Assembly (NCBI RefSeq): GCF_964340395.1
Contig: NC_135556.1
Coordinates: 13,886,410 to 13,950,409 of the forward strand
DNA length: 64,000 nt
Direction of reading: 5' to 3'
DNA from: Glandiceps talaboti
Lineage: Eukaryota > Hemichordata > Enteropneusta > Spengelidae
Both the position numbers and the translations under genes were made by a program. Positions 27,094 to 39,412 of the stretch are shown here, piece by piece. The notes below the pieces were generated by a model. It saw nothing but the letters and a program-made list of their open reading frames with translations. It did not search any database and was not told the DNA's origin. The first letter of the stretch is position 1, and each line of letters opens with the position of its first letter.

Positions 27094-27169
<76 letters not shown>

Positions 27170-27213
27170 TTATGTATGTATGTATGTATGTATGTATGTA
27201 TGTATGTATGTAT
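27094..27213. repeat. (TA)n then (TATG)n microsatellite
   Basis: About 60 bp of TA followed by about 55 bp of TATG. It occupies the place where units 2 and 3 have only a short CA run (34251-34262, 40166-40178), so it expanded in unit 1 alone. Confidence 0.9.
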
Positions 27214-27276
27214 ACAATTCGTTTTAATTGCTGATTTCTCTATTCTTGCCAATTAGGTATGTACTCCGAATCTTAC

Positions 27277-27351
27277 CTCCATTCCCAGTGCTAGTGTCCG
27301 ACTCAGTATTACTTCCTGTCCCTGTTCCTGTACCAGAACCACTCGGGCTGT
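27277..27351 (-). CDS. Gly/Ser/Thr linker exon, unit 1
   Basis: 75 bp, 25 codons, donor GTAAGA, acceptor ATGTATCAG (weak pyrimidine tract), phase 1 both ends. It encodes DSPSGSGTGTGTGSNTES followed by DTSTGNG: a low-complexity flexible linker between propellers. It sits 1.5 kb downstream in transcript order of the unit-1 propeller exon. Compared with units 2 and 3 it differs at a few residues (Ser-Pro for Thr-Ser, Gly for Glu, Asp for Gly) but is the same length. Confidence 0.65.
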
Positions 27352-27744
27352 CTGATACATTTCCATTTATTGTGTTCAGTGGGCAATTACAATAAACCAA
27401 AGATAAATATTAAAGATTGTTAATCTTTATTAGGGAACATATATTTCATTTGGAATAGCTGATATGGATAGGTTTGAATATATCTGCTTAAAAGTACATG
27501 ATAACATATTATGTTGTATTATGCCAAAGGAAACTTAGTTTTCGGCTAACTAAGATAGACATAAACTAAATTCATTAACTACAGTGCGTACTATCTGCTA
27601 TATTGTTCTTTTCTTCTCTATTCCATTCTACTCATAACATCATAGATTTCCTACACTTCCAGTAGCCTTAGCCTTTTTTCACTTCATTGTAATATCAATC
27701 CCAAAATGTCTGCTATATAGCTCTTTATTGGACTGACAACATTT

Positions 27745-28790
27745 TTTAGCCCCTGATGGACAAAGTCCGGGAGGGGGGCTTATAGATTTGGTTCTGTCCA
27801 TTTGGTTCTGTCCATCCGTCTGTGCCTGTGTCCGTCTCTACATCCGTCCGTGCGTCCGGAGCCATTTCTTGGACATTCATCGACCGATTTCTTTCAATCT
27901 CGGATGGATAATAAACTATAACTTACATATGCACGTCAATTGGCTTTGAGATATGATGCAATTTAGCCAACTTAGAGCCATTTTGGGGTCAAAAAATGTT
28001 ATTTTGGTCAAAAAACTTAAACTCCAATCATACTGGGCAGATTGGCCTGATATTTGGTAGGAATATTCTTATGGGCATGCTAATTTAGATCCTTTCAGAC
28101 ATGATGATGCCATTAGTGAAATACACATTTGGGCTAAAAATGTGTCTTTTTGGTCAAAGGTCTTTTTAATTGCAAAACTACTGAGCAGATTGGACTGAAA
28201 TTCGATGGGGGGTTCATCTTGGGGTGGATAGATGAAGTATCAAGCATATAATGATCTCATGAGTGATATGGAAATTAGGTGTAAGAAATGTCTATTTTGG
28301 TCAAAAACTAAATCTCAAAAAGTACTTTGTCAATGAGACTAAAACTTGGTGAGATGCTCCTAGAAGTGTTATTCTGAAGATTTTCTGTAAAACATTTTGG
28401 CCCTAGCAACAATGACCACGCCCATACAAACAACCAGATGGCAGTGTCTTTTGGTCAAATAACAATATCATCAGGTAGTGAGTAAACATTCAAAGAATGT
28501 ATGCAAATATCCTTAGCAACTATGACCACGCCCATAGCAAAAGCTACATTATCACGCATATCGCAAAGATAAGTGATAGACAATTGAATAAATATTCAAG
28601 AAATGTATGTAAATGTGCCTAGCAACAGGAACATCCATAGCAACAGCCAAATGATCAGGTTTCTTGCAAAGATAACGATATATATTAATAGACAATTGAA
28701 TAAACATTCAACATAGTCTGGGAAGGGGCTTACAGATTGGACTCTGTCCATCTCTCCGTCTGTGCATCTGGAGCCAGTTCCTAAATAACA
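27745..28790 (-). mobile_element. pearl/Helitron-like element, family B, unit 1
   Basis: Begins with a terminal hairpin (AGCCCCT at 27748-27754 pairing with AGGGGGGCT at 27772-27780), then a TCCGTC/TCCATC microsatellite, then a unique segment rich in TTTTGGTCAAA, then tandem cores with CCATAGCAACAGCC. A second, truncated terminus (GGGGCTTACAGATTGGACTCTGTCC) lies at 28733-28757. It occupies most of the intron between the propeller and linker exons and is repeated in units 2 and 3. Confidence 0.6.
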
Positions 28791-28862
28791 CATCTTTTAG
28801 TATATTTGTATACATGTCAGACTGCAATATATGTAATTCGTAACGAGATACTGGTCTCTTAC

Positions 28863-29441
28863 CTTGATGTTCAACCAAAGATATTGCCATCCCACGCACT
28901 CCCAACGCATCTCCTTGCATGTCCATTAATGGCAGAGGGAACACAGCTTCATTTGGTAATACTATAAAATCTTGCAGAGTATAGTCGGTGACTGCACCAA
29001 CAGATTTCCAGAATGGATTCTCTCCTCCTGCCATACATATTTCTGTACGTGACTCCATCAAACCTAATAAACCTATGCCATTATACACTGCGATTGTGAC
29101 AACACCACCGCTGTTTGGTACCGGCCCTTCCCAAGGGGAACTAAAGCTCTCTCTCACGAAAAGTTCATTTTCGCCACCGACACCAAATACTTTTCCATCC
29201 TCCATGACATCAATTGCATTCATGCAACACGAATCGTCTATCGGGGCCGACCAACTAAGAACACTTGCAGAGCTTGTTCTTAATTTATGCTCTACATCAA
29301 GTCCCAAAAGAGTACCATCATTCATCACAGTCAAATCTATGATAATACTTTGATCACCATTTGGGCCTTCTACATGCGGCAAAGTCTGCGCATCTCCAGT
29401 GTAAACGTTGTTATCATCACATACAATATATACCGGCACAC
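28863..29441 (-). CDS. propeller-domain exon 4 (array unit 1)
   Basis: 579 bp, 193 codons, acceptor CGTCATTATATAG, donor GTAAGA, phase 1 at both ends. Four repeats start near residues 11, 51, 91 and 130. Each has a short polar-aliphatic strand, then Trp or His with G-P, then N-S/D-S, then a hydrophobic strand and D-G-x-L-x-G-L-D. Ser-Cys-Cys is at 71-73. The best-preserved repeat reads ELFVRESFSSPWEGPVPNSG (93-112). A 40-residue tail without Trp closes the domain. Nearly identical to the exons at 35877 and 41779. By repeat pattern it is a tectonin/tachylectin-2-like propeller, possibly carbohydrate-binding; this is inference. Against unit 2, I count nine replacement and five silent changes. 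Confidence 0.75.
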
Positions 29442-31149
29442 CTATATAATGACGAGATTTAATTAGCATGTGGTATCATTATTTTGCTTCTTTGTCAGGT
29501 TTATTTCATAACTCTTTTCTAGCAAAGTCGCTTATAGTTTAGTATTTACTAAGACCAAGCAACTGTTATCTCACAACACAGCACAGATTAAACCTCTTTA
29601 CCAAGACAGGACTATAGCTTAATGGAATTAGCTATCATGTTGGTGATATTAACATTCAAACTCTCGCCACATTTTATCCAACCATGATTATCTGATTGCC
29701 GTAATTTAGAGTCAAGGAAGGTGTGTATGGTAAAACTCGTAAAATCCTGATAGTGTGTTGTGCTTGCTTACATAGAGAGGCAAACATCAAACCTGAATTA
29801 CTCTTGCCGTGTCAATCTAATGACAACAAGTCTTCTTAGAAGTGTTGTATTTGGTATTGACCTTTAAGGTCAAGGTCAATGTCAACTGTTGTCACAAGAT
29901 AGTGCAAAATACGGCACAACTGTGACCTAATTTCGAACGGGTCGAAAAGGTGAAGGGTGAAGTATGGTGATGGAGAAAGATGCACACAGCCATAGTTAAA
30001 TATACTGACTTGATCAAAGACCTATAATTACTGAAAACTAAAATGAGCAAAAGGTTTACACTCCAGAGATAAAGCTATGGTAAAACTAAAGTTACACAAC
30101 TCAGAAATTCCGCAGTAGCTTGGGTTGAGTACAGTCCCTTGTCTGGACTTTTTGTCAGCGAGTACCCTGGCAGCGAAGCTTGGGACTTGCTTGTAGACTT
30201 CACAGAAGTAAGCGACTCGTTGAGTAGAACAAAACATTGGATCGTTGCGTTGGAACACTTGCTGAATAAATGAGTCTCTGGTTTAGTAGATAGTTTGGAG
30301 TCCTGGCAAAATCTGTATTCTAGCAGTATACAAAGTAGCATATGACTGACTGCTGGGTAAATAAGTTGTGGCACTAAAAGTTCATAACTTCTGGCTTTTA
30401 TAGTATGTTGTAAACACGTCCACATGGCAGGAACTGTCAAAACATGTTTTTAGTCCACTTGGTGACATTACCACGACCTCTAAGCTGATTGGTCAAACCG
30501 GTGACAAAAATAGATGCTTGACTGGTTGTATGCAGATTTCCCTGGTGACTGAAAGTCCACTTAACCCCTAGGTCAGTCAACTTACACTAAGTTATGAACA
30601 CAAGGTGCCCATGCATCAATATGTAAATGACAAGAGCTGAACATAATCACGTTATCTTGCCATCAAAACAAGTTCTACACAATGACTGAATTAGTCAGCA
30701 CTCTAAAATGAGTTACATACAAGAATTATTGAAGCGAAAAATCACCTCCTGACAACTGTCAATGTCTGAAAAGAAGGCTTGCACCTGATAATGTGAGGAA
30801 GACACCTCAATGGAGTTTCTAAGTAATATAGGTTTTGAGTTATGCAGTATATATTGATTTGTAACCACAAATATGGTCGCCATTCAGTAAACAGCAATAT
30901 GTTCACTACCAGTAATGACTGTGTATATTTCTTTTCCTCTATATACCTGCAAAACAGATTAATAAGACACCAACTGAAACAAATTGGTGGATTTCGATAA
31001 CTGACTCTCAAGGTCAGGGCCAAAGGTCGAGGCCTTCGAAGAGATGCATGCATGTGATATGCATGAAATGGCTTGATGTGGATAATTAACTGTTAAGGTC
31101 TAGGTCAAAAGTTAAAGATCTCAAAGGGAAACTTGTACATGATAATATG

Positions 31150-31610
31150 AGGCCGAGGAGAGACACTTGATTGACACTAGATTTCAGTAAGGCATTCGAC
31201 AAGATTGACCGTAATATCGTGATATCAATATTACTACAATTTGGAATATTGTGAAATGGGTTGCATACTTCTTATTTGGGCAGTTGACAACAAGTACAAA
31301 TTGACAATAATTGTTCGAATTGGCAGGGAATACTGGCAGGTGTGCCTCAGGGCACTGCACTAGGACCAATTATATACATAATCATGATCAATGATATACA
31401 AGAATATATTTAGGTTCTCATTTCATATTCATGGACTACACTCCATTACAAGAAAGTGTACACCTGCTGTCCCTTGTATGAGTTGGATAACGTTAGTGCT
31501 TGGTCAGTAAATAATAACATGACATTGAACGCCAAGAAGGGCAAGGAGATGGTGTTAAATTTTATGTTGCAAAGCAATTCATTCAGCCTCACCCTCTGTC
31601 TCTGAATGGA
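31150..31610 (+). pseudogene. non-LTR reverse-transcriptase relic, unit 1
   Basis: Fragments in different frames match jockey/CR1-type RT: LDFSKAFDKID at 31177-31209, an AGVPQGTALGP-like block near 31330-31375, and SAWSVNNNMTLNAKKGKEMV near 31495-31555. Frameshifts and loss of the YADD region make it dead. It was copied together with the segmental duplication. Confidence 0.7.
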
Positions 31611-31754
31611 ATAGATCTAGCTATTGCAGAATCCTCAAATGTCTGGAATTGATTACATAATAGTAAATTAAAATCATGGGAAAAATATGTTCAGTAAAGC
31701 CTCACAAAGGTTACATATTTTATGAGTATTCTGTAGATTTGGCTCTATAATCCA

Positions 31755-32440
31755 ATTTAGCTATTTAGGCTTTATCGCAAACTTCAGATTGTATTGAACT
31801 TGATACATCCATCAACCATAAACAAATCACATGTATGTGATGTACTTGCTAATGTAGTTTTTAGTTGTGATATGTATCCATATGACCACTTTAAACTGTA
31901 TCATACGAATGGACTCTTCAAATTGCATATAATTTGGCACATAATGCCCACATGATGATTCTTGACATAGCATTTAATTGTAATTAGTCATTTGAATTAT
32001 TACAGCAATTAAGCTATATCTTCGGAATGCACGCTTCATTCCATAAGAAAGCACACATACCCTCTAAAGCTTGTTGGTCTCGTCTTTAATTTTAAATGGT
32101 AATTTGCATAATTAATGATTTTTTACTAATTAGACTTTATCTTAAGAATGTAAACTTCAGATTTTATTGAATTTGATACATCCATTAACAATAACAAGTC
32201 ATATGTGTGTGATGTAGTTGCTAGTATAGTTTTTAATTGTGATGTGTAATTTCCCTAAATAATCATTTCGATAACTGGGCAATATCTTCAGAACGCAAAC
32301 TTTAAATTTCAAATAATGTATTACATGCATTTATGGTAATGACGTGCATGTGTCATTTAAATCTTGCAAAAATAATGATTATTTGATTATTAAGGAATAT
32401 GTCAAACTATGTAAGCATCAAACTTCATAAAGTCTGTATC
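31755..32440 (-). mobile_element. family A tandem-core repeats, start of unit 2
   Basis: Counterpart of 24850-25480, with shared blocks TCTTAAGAATGTAAACTTCAG and TTTGGCACATA, and several small deletions. Missing from unit 3 because of the deletion at 38,634. Confidence 0.55.
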
Positions 32441-32826
32441 ATTAATTTTCCAATTAAGTGGTACATCATGTATAATAGCTATAGTTCAGAATTTTGCATT
32501 ACAACAATGTGTGCAGGCCCACAAATCTGCGGTTTTGCCCTTACGGTTTTGCATTCAGTTTAAATCTAGTGTTACATGACATTACAGGCATTTCATTGTG
32601 TAAGCAACAGGTCTATTTTTCAATAATTGTTAAAGTGTTCAGTATCTATTTATTCAGTGACAACAATACCGAAAAGTAACAGATACTGTTAATTCATGTA
32701 TAATTAATATATCAGCTGTTTTTGGTTTACATTTGTGTAGTACAGCACCAATTTAACAGATTTAACAGGACACACTTTTGAGATAGAATGTTTTATGTTG
32801 TCCAGGGTGCAGCAGATGACAAAATT

Positions 32827-33203
32827 AAGCAATAAACCACCCCCTGGGAATGGTATACCAAGAGGTTTTGACCAGTGAACGAAATATATGCACGAGCGAT
32901 AGCGAGTACACATATTGAGTTCACTGGTCAAAACCGAGTGGTATACCATTCCCAGGGGTGGTTTATCGCTGTTATATTATACCAGTATATTGACAATATC
33001 AGCAACAAGATAAGATGCAACAATTTCTGGTTTCATTTGCGCCCCCATTCCTACACGGACTTCAACGTTCGTAGACGAACAGTGATCATCAGAATTTGGA
33101 CGCGTGCCAACTGTGCACTATCACTCATTTTAGCGCGCTAGTTCGATGTCCAGACCAAACAGATTTCTCGATTTGCGCCATCAATATAGTCGTATAATAT
33201 AAT
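32827..33203. mobile_element. hairpin-plus-TIR foldback element 1 (~380 bp)
   Basis: Absent from the matching place in unit 1 (near 25838), where GACAAAATAACTGATTTTGG is continuous. The insert starts with a hairpin of about 50-bp arms (32829-32880 and 32919-32968, core GGTTTTGACCAGTGAAC) around a GCGATAGCGAG centre. A second inverted pair follows directly, TTATATTATACCAGTATATTGA at 32972-32993 against its complement at 33181-33202. The element at 38832 has the same plan. Confidence 0.7.
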
Positions 33204-34327
33204 AACTGATTTTGGCATGGCGAATTCGACGAGGGTTTCACAAAGTTACGTTATTATTATTGTCGAGTACCATGATTACAAAACTAACTGGTCATCAGTC
33301 TACCTAGGAATGTAAATATCGAATACCAGTCTTTAACAAATCGCCTTATGCTATAGTCGTTAAGGGCCAAGTCTTAAGATAGGTGCTACGTTTGAGTACG
33401 AATTTTTATATACAATTCCCTGAAAGCAAACGCAAAACCTGAATTCAAGTCTTAAGTGTGTGGCAGCACGGGTACAATAATTGTTGTGCTTTACTTGTTA
33501 ATATACACTTTCATTGTGATGTCAACAAAGTTTGAATACATTGTGCACGCGTTAAAACTGTCCTGTGAACTTGATGGCGATAAAGGTGTCCTGGGGAGAG
33601 AGACATCTTTTGAGACAGACATCTTACTTCAGTTCATTAATTTGGAAAACATATTCTGTAGGGTTACGTTTGGGTCCAAGCAGTGTTCGAATGAAATCCT
33701 AAACATATTGTAATAAAACCTGCCCCAAATGCTGAAAAACTTACATCGATCAGTCAAAGTCAGACAAAGTTACTCATAGTGAACTACATTAGTTGATTTT
33801 CTTTGAACAGTATAATATTATATCTACCATCTATTATATTTAGATAACTCACGTCAACATTTAACTCGATAACTTGTGTTAAATGTCAGTTAAATAAACT
33901 TGTGCAGATTATGAAGAGGCTTCTGATTGTGTAAAGTTTGGCTGACTTGTTTTCAAACATTATTCAGAAGTAATACTAACACATGGCATTGATAATAGTG
34001 AAATTACAATAACATTTGCCAAACTAGTACAATCAACTTACTATTCGGATGCATAGAGACTCATTGATTGTCTTATTGCGTTTTCAAATAAGATACAACT
34101 GGTAAAAGTGTACATCATGGAATTAGCCAACTATTGTGAAAAGTCTATTTCACATTTGGGGTGACTTTCTACATTAACTAAACGAGCATTCAGTAAATAT
34201 TGTCTTCGTGCAAATTATTATTTAACAAAAGTAATCGAACTATAGCATTTACACACACACACAATTCAATTCGTTTGATTGTTGATTTCTCTATTCTTGC
34301 CGTTTAGGCTTGTACTCTGCATCTTAC

Positions 34328-34402
34328 CTCCATTTCCAGTGCTAGTGCCCGACTCAGTATTACTTCCTGTCTCTGTTCCTGTACCAGAACCACTCGAAGT
34401 GT
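34328..34402 (-). CDS. Gly/Ser/Thr linker exon, unit 2
   Basis: 75 bp, 25 codons, acceptor GGAAACGTAACAG, donor GTAAGA, phase 1 at both ends. It encodes DTSSGSGTGTETGSNTESG followed by TSTGNG. Identical to the unit 3 linker at the protein level. Flexible inter-domain spacer by composition. Confidence 0.65.
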
Positions 34403-34799
34403 CTGTTACGTTTCCATTTATTGTGTTCAGTGGGCAATTGCAATAAACCAAACATAAATATTAAAGATTGTTAATCTTTAGTAGGGAACATATATTTCAG
34501 TTAGGATTTGGAATAGCTGATGTGGATAGGTTTGAATATATCTAGATCTGCTTAAAAGTACATGATAACATATTATGTTGTATTATGCCAAAGGAAACTT
34601 AGTTTTCGGCTAAGATAGACATAAACTAAAATCATTAACTACAGTGCATAATATCAGCTATATTGTTCTTTTCTGCTCTATTCCATTCTACTCATAACAT
34701 CATAGATTTCCTACACTTCCAGTAGCCTTAGGCTTTTTCACTTCATTGTAATATTAATCCCAAAATGTCCGCTATATAGCTCTTTATTGGACTGACATT

Positions 34800-35790
34800 T
34801 TTTTTAGCCCCTGACGGACAAAGTCTGGGATGGGGGCTTATAGATTGGGTTCTGTCCATCCGTATGTGCCTTGGACATTCATTGACCAATTTCTTTCAAA
34901 CTTAGCAAATGGATAATAAACTATAAGTTACATATGCATGTCAATTGGAATGGGATGTGATGCAATTTAGCCAACTTAGAGCCATTTTGGGGTCAAAAAG
35001 TGTGACTTTTAGTCAAAAACTTAAACTCCAATCATACTGGGCAGATTGGCCTGATATTTAGTGGGAATATTTTATGGGCATGCTAATTTAGATCCTTTCA
35101 GACATGATGATGCCATTAGTGATATACACATTTGGGCTAAAAATGTGTCTTTTTGGTCAAAGGTCTTTTTAATTGCAAAACTACTGAGCAGATTGGACTG
35201 AAATTCGATGGGGGGTTCATCTTGGGGTGGATAGATGAAGTATCAAGCATATAATGATCTCATGAGTTATATGGAAATTAGGTGTAAGAAATGTCTATTT
35301 TGGTCAAAAACTAAATCTCAAAAAGTACTTTGTCAATGAGACTAAAACTTGGTGAGATGCTCCTAGAAGTGTTATTCTGAAGATTTTCTGTAAAACATTT
35401 TGGCCCTAGCAACAATGACCACGCCCATACAAACAACCAGATGGCAGTGTCTTTTGGTCAAATAACAATATCATCAGGTAGTGAGTAAACATTCAAAAAA
35501 TGTATGCAAATATCCTTAGCAACTATGACCACACCCATAGCAACAGCCACAGTATCATGCATATCGCAAAGATAAATGATAGACAATTGAAACATTCAAG
35601 GAATGTATGTAAATGTGCCTAGCAACATGAACACGCCCATAGCAACAGCCAAATGATCAGGTTTCTTGCAAAGATAACGATATGTATTAATAGACAATAA
35701 TGAATAAAAATTCAACGTAGTCTGGGAAGGGGCTTACAGATTGGACTCTGTCCATCTCTCCGTGTGTCCGTCTGTGCATCTGGAGCCATT
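34800..35790 (-). mobile_element. pearl/Helitron-like element, family B, unit 2
   Basis: Same element as at 27745, with a shortened microsatellite and the hairpin region changed (CCCCTGACGGACAAAGTCTGGGATGGGGG). 35095-35530 is almost identical to unit 1, but 35530-35700 is diverged from both other units. Confidence 0.6.
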
Positions 35791-35876
35791 TCTTAGATAA
35801 CACACCTTTTAGTATATTTGTATACATGTCAGACTGCAATAATGATGTAATTCGTAACGAGATACTGTTCTCTTAC

Positions 35877-36455
35877 CTTGATGTTCAACCAAAGATATTG
35901 CCATCCCACGCACTCCCAACGCATCCCCTTGCATGTCCATTAATGGCAGAGGGAACAAAGCTTCATTTGGTAATACTATAAAATCTTGCAGAGTATAGTC
36001 GATGACTGCACCAACAGATTTCCAGAATGGATTCTCTCCTCCTGCCATACATATTTCTGTACGTGACTCCATCAAACCTAATAAACTTATGCCATTATAC
36101 ACTACGATTGTGACAACACCACCGCTGTTTGGTACCGGACCTTCCCAAGGGGAACTAAAGCTCTCTCTCACGAAAAGTTCATTTTCGCCACCGACACCAA
36201 TTACCTTTCCATCGTCCATGACATCAATTGCATTCATGCAACACGAATCGTCTATCGGGGCCGACCAACTAAGAACACTTGCAGAGCTTGTTCTTAACTT
36301 ATGCTCTACATCAAGTCCCAAAAGATTACCATCATTCATCACTGTCAAATCTATGATAATACTTTGATCACCATTTGGGCCTTCTACATGCGGCAAAGTC
36401 TGCACATCTCCAGTGTAAACGTTGTTATCATCACATACAATATATACCGGCAAAC
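35877..36455 (-). CDS. propeller-domain exon 3 (array unit 2)
   Basis: 579 bp, 193 codons, phase 1 at both ends, acceptor ATTATATAG, donor GTAAGA. Same four-repeat layout and Ser-Cys-Cys (71-73) as the unit 1 exon. Differences by eye against unit 1 include Val to Leu at 2, Ala to Val in the GDxQTL loop, Thr to Asn in NDGxLLGLD, Phe to Ile in GKVxGVGG, and Gly to Ser in YNGIxLLGLM. The frame and splice sites are intact. Function as for its sisters: inferred propeller, ligand unknown. Confidence 0.75.
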
Positions 36456-38159
36456 CTATATAATGACGAGATATAATTAGCATGTCGTATCATTATTTTG
36501 CTTCTTTGTCGGTGGGCTTCCATTCAGTTTTATTTCATAACTTCTTTCTAGCAAAGTCGCTTATAGTTTAGTATTTACTAAGACCAAGCAACTGTTAATC
36601 TCACAACACTGCACAAGACAAGACCATAACTTAATACAATTAGCTATCATGTTGGTGATATTTAACATTCAAACTCTCGCCACATTTCTATCCAACCATC
36701 ACTACCTCAATGCCGTAATTTACAGTCTAGGAAGGTGTGCATGGTAAAACACTGAAAATTCTGATGTGTTCTGCTTGCTTACATGGAGAGGCAAACATCA
36801 AACCTGAATTACTCTAGCCGTGTCAGTCTAATGACAACAAGTCTTCCTAGAAGTATAGTATTTTGTATTGACCCTAAAGGTCAAGGTCAATGTCAACTGT
36901 TGTCACAAGATAGTGCAAAATACGGCACAACTGTGACCTAATTTCGAACGGGTCGAAAAGGTGAAGGGTGAAGTATGGTGATGGAGAAAGATGCACACAG
37001 CCATAGTTAAATATACTGACTTGATCAAAGACCTATAATTACTGAAAACTAAAATGAGCAAAAGGTTTACACTCCAGAGATAAAGCTATGCTAAAACTAA
37101 AGTTACACAACTCAGAAATTCCGCAGTAGCTTGGGTTGAGTACAGTCCCTTGTCTGGACTTTTTGTCAGCGAGTACCCTGGCAGCGAAGCTTGGGACTTG
37201 CTTGTAGACTTCACAGAAGTAAGCGACTCGTTGAGTAGAACAAAACATTGGATCGTTGCGTTGGAACACTTGCTGAATAAATGAGTCTCTGGTTTAGTAG
37301 ATAGTTTGGAGTCCTGGCAAAATCTGTATTCTAGCAGTATACAAAGTAGCATATGACTGACTGCTGGGTAAATAAGTTGTGGCACTAAAAGTTCATAACT
37401 TCTGGCTTTTATAGTATGTTGTAAACAAGTCCACATGGCAGAAACTGTCAAAACATGTTTTTAGTCCACTTGGTGACATTACCACGACCTCTAAGCTGAT
37501 TGGTCAAACCGGTGACAAAAATAGATGCTTGACTGGTTGTATGCAGATTTCCCTGGTGACTGAAAGTCCACTTAACCCCTAGGTCAGTCAACTTACACTA
37601 AGTTATGAACACAAGGTGCCCATGCATCAATATGTAAATGACAAGAGCTGAACATAATCACGTTATCTTGCCATCAAAACAAGTTCTACACAATGACTGA
37701 ATCAGTCAGCACTCTAAAATGAGTTACATACAAGAATTATTGAAGCGAAAAATCACCTCCTGACAACTGTCAATGTCTGAAAAGAAGGCTTGCACCTGAT
37801 AATGTGAGGAAGACACCTCAATGGAGTTTCTAAGTAATATAGGTTTTGAGTTATGCAGTATATATTGATTTGTAACCACAAATATGGTCGCCATTCAGTA
37901 AACAGCAATATGTTCACTACCAGTAATGACTGTGTATATTTCTTTTCCTCTATATACCTGCAAAACAGATTAATAAGACACCAACTAAAACAAATTGGTG
38001 GATTTCGATAACTGACTCTCAAGGTCAGGGCCAAAGGTCGAGGCCTTCGAAGAGATGCATGCATGTGATATGCATGAAATGGCTTGATGTGGATAATTAA
38101 CTGTTAAGGTCTAGGTCAAAAGTTAAAGATCTCAAAGGGAAACTTGTACATGATAATAT

Positions 38160-38625
38160 GAGGCCGAGGAGAGACACTTGATTGACACTAGATTTCAGTA
38201 AGGCATTCGACAAGATTGACCGTAATATCGTGATATCAATATTACTACAATTTGGAATATTGTGAAATGGGTTGCATACTTCTTATTTGGGCAGTTGACA
38301 ACAAGTACAAATTGGCAATAATTGTTCGAATTGGCAGGGAATACTGGCAGGTGTGCCTCAGGGCACTGCACTAGGACCAATTATATACATAATCATGATC
38401 AATGATATACAAGAATATATTTAGGTTCTCATTTCATATTCATGGACTACACTCCATTACAAGAAAGTGTACACCTGCTGTCCCTTGTATGCAAACTGAG
38501 TTGGATAACGTTAGTGCTTGGTCAGTAAATAATAACATGACATTGAACGCCAAGAAGGGCAAGGAGATGGTGTTAAATTTTATGTTGCAAAGCAATTCAT
38601 TCAGCCTCACCCTCTGTCTCTGAAT
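38160..38625 (+). pseudogene. non-LTR reverse-transcriptase relic, unit 2
   Basis: Almost identical copy of 31150-31610, including the same frame breaks, with LDFSKAFDKID at 38188-38220 and NNNMTLNAKKGKE near 38530. It ends 10 bp before the unit 2/3 deletion junction. Confidence 0.7.
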
Positions 38626-38831
38626 GGAATAGATCTACCTAGGAATGTAAATATCGAATACCAGTCTTTAACAAATCGCCTTATGCTATAGTCGTTAAGG
38701 GCCAAGTCTTAAGATAGGTGCTACGTTTGAGTACGAATTTTTATATACAATTCCCTGAAAGCAAACGCAAAACCTGAATTCAAGTCTTAAGTGTGTGGCA
38801 GCACGGGTACAATAATTGTTGTGCTTTACTT

Positions 38832-39412
38832 AAACAATAATGTACGCCCTCCCAGCCCATAATGGACGAAAGCAAACTTTGAACGACATAATGGGCGAGG
38901 CGAAAGCCGAGCCCATTATGGAGTGCAAAGTTTGCTTGAGTCCATTATGGACTGGGAGGGCGTACATTATTGTTATTATTTTATATAGTTTTGCCAATTC
39001 CAGTGAATTTGTAGACCGAGAAACGCAAAACAACGTATAATATACACAGCGCTGAACATCGTCTGCCATGTTCGGCCCAGAAGCTAAATACTAATCAAAG
39101 CGACACACGTACGTACGTACACGTACACACACATATACACTTCGATGAACTGCTGTGAACTCAAATTTATTTCATGAATGCGTTGTATTTTTAAAATGTA
39201 GAAATTACAATCATAAGTAACAACATTCATTTCGAAAAATGCCTAGTCGTATGAAGAAACAGAACAAATCTCATCTCTCATTACGGACATAAGCTTGTAT
39301 TGTTATGCTCGTTCCGGGGCCGCGATGCCCAATAACGGAGTACATTATCAGTAATAATGTACAGCAATGACGTCACAAAATTCACTGGAATTGGTAATGC
39401 TATAATATAATT
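38832..39412. mobile_element. hairpin-plus-TIR foldback element 2 (~580 bp)
   Basis: Unit 2 is continuous at the same site (CTTTACTTGTTAATATAC at about 33489-33506), so this is an insertion specific to unit 3. It begins with a large hairpin (38835-38882 against 38926-38972) that holds a second hairpin (38887-38896 against 38911-38920). A terminal inverted pair abuts it: 38979-39012 against 39377-39411, core CAATTCCAGTGAATTT. A further palindrome GTACATTAT/ATAATGTAC lies at 39340-39362. No coding capacity. Confidence 0.7.

Larger units (their letters stand above)
24850..31760. repeat. tandem segmental duplication, unit 1
   Basis: Carries linker exon 27277-27351 and propeller exon 28863-29441. 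Aligns with unit 2 at an offset of about 7.0 kb (exon to exon 7,014 bp, linker to linker 7,051 bp) and with unit 3. The end of this unit (31620-31760) is also found at 44000-44165, closing unit 3. Boundaries are approximate because they fall in dispersed repeats. Confidence 0.8.
31760..38634. repeat. tandem segmental duplication, unit 2
   Basis: Carries linker exon 34328-34402 and propeller exon 35877-36455. Its 36870-38625 part is almost identical to 29860-31615 of unit 1, while its 33300-34800 part is almost identical to 38634-40715 of unit 3. It ends abruptly at 38,634, where sequence equivalent to 31625 joins sequence equivalent to 33299. Confidence 0.8.
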
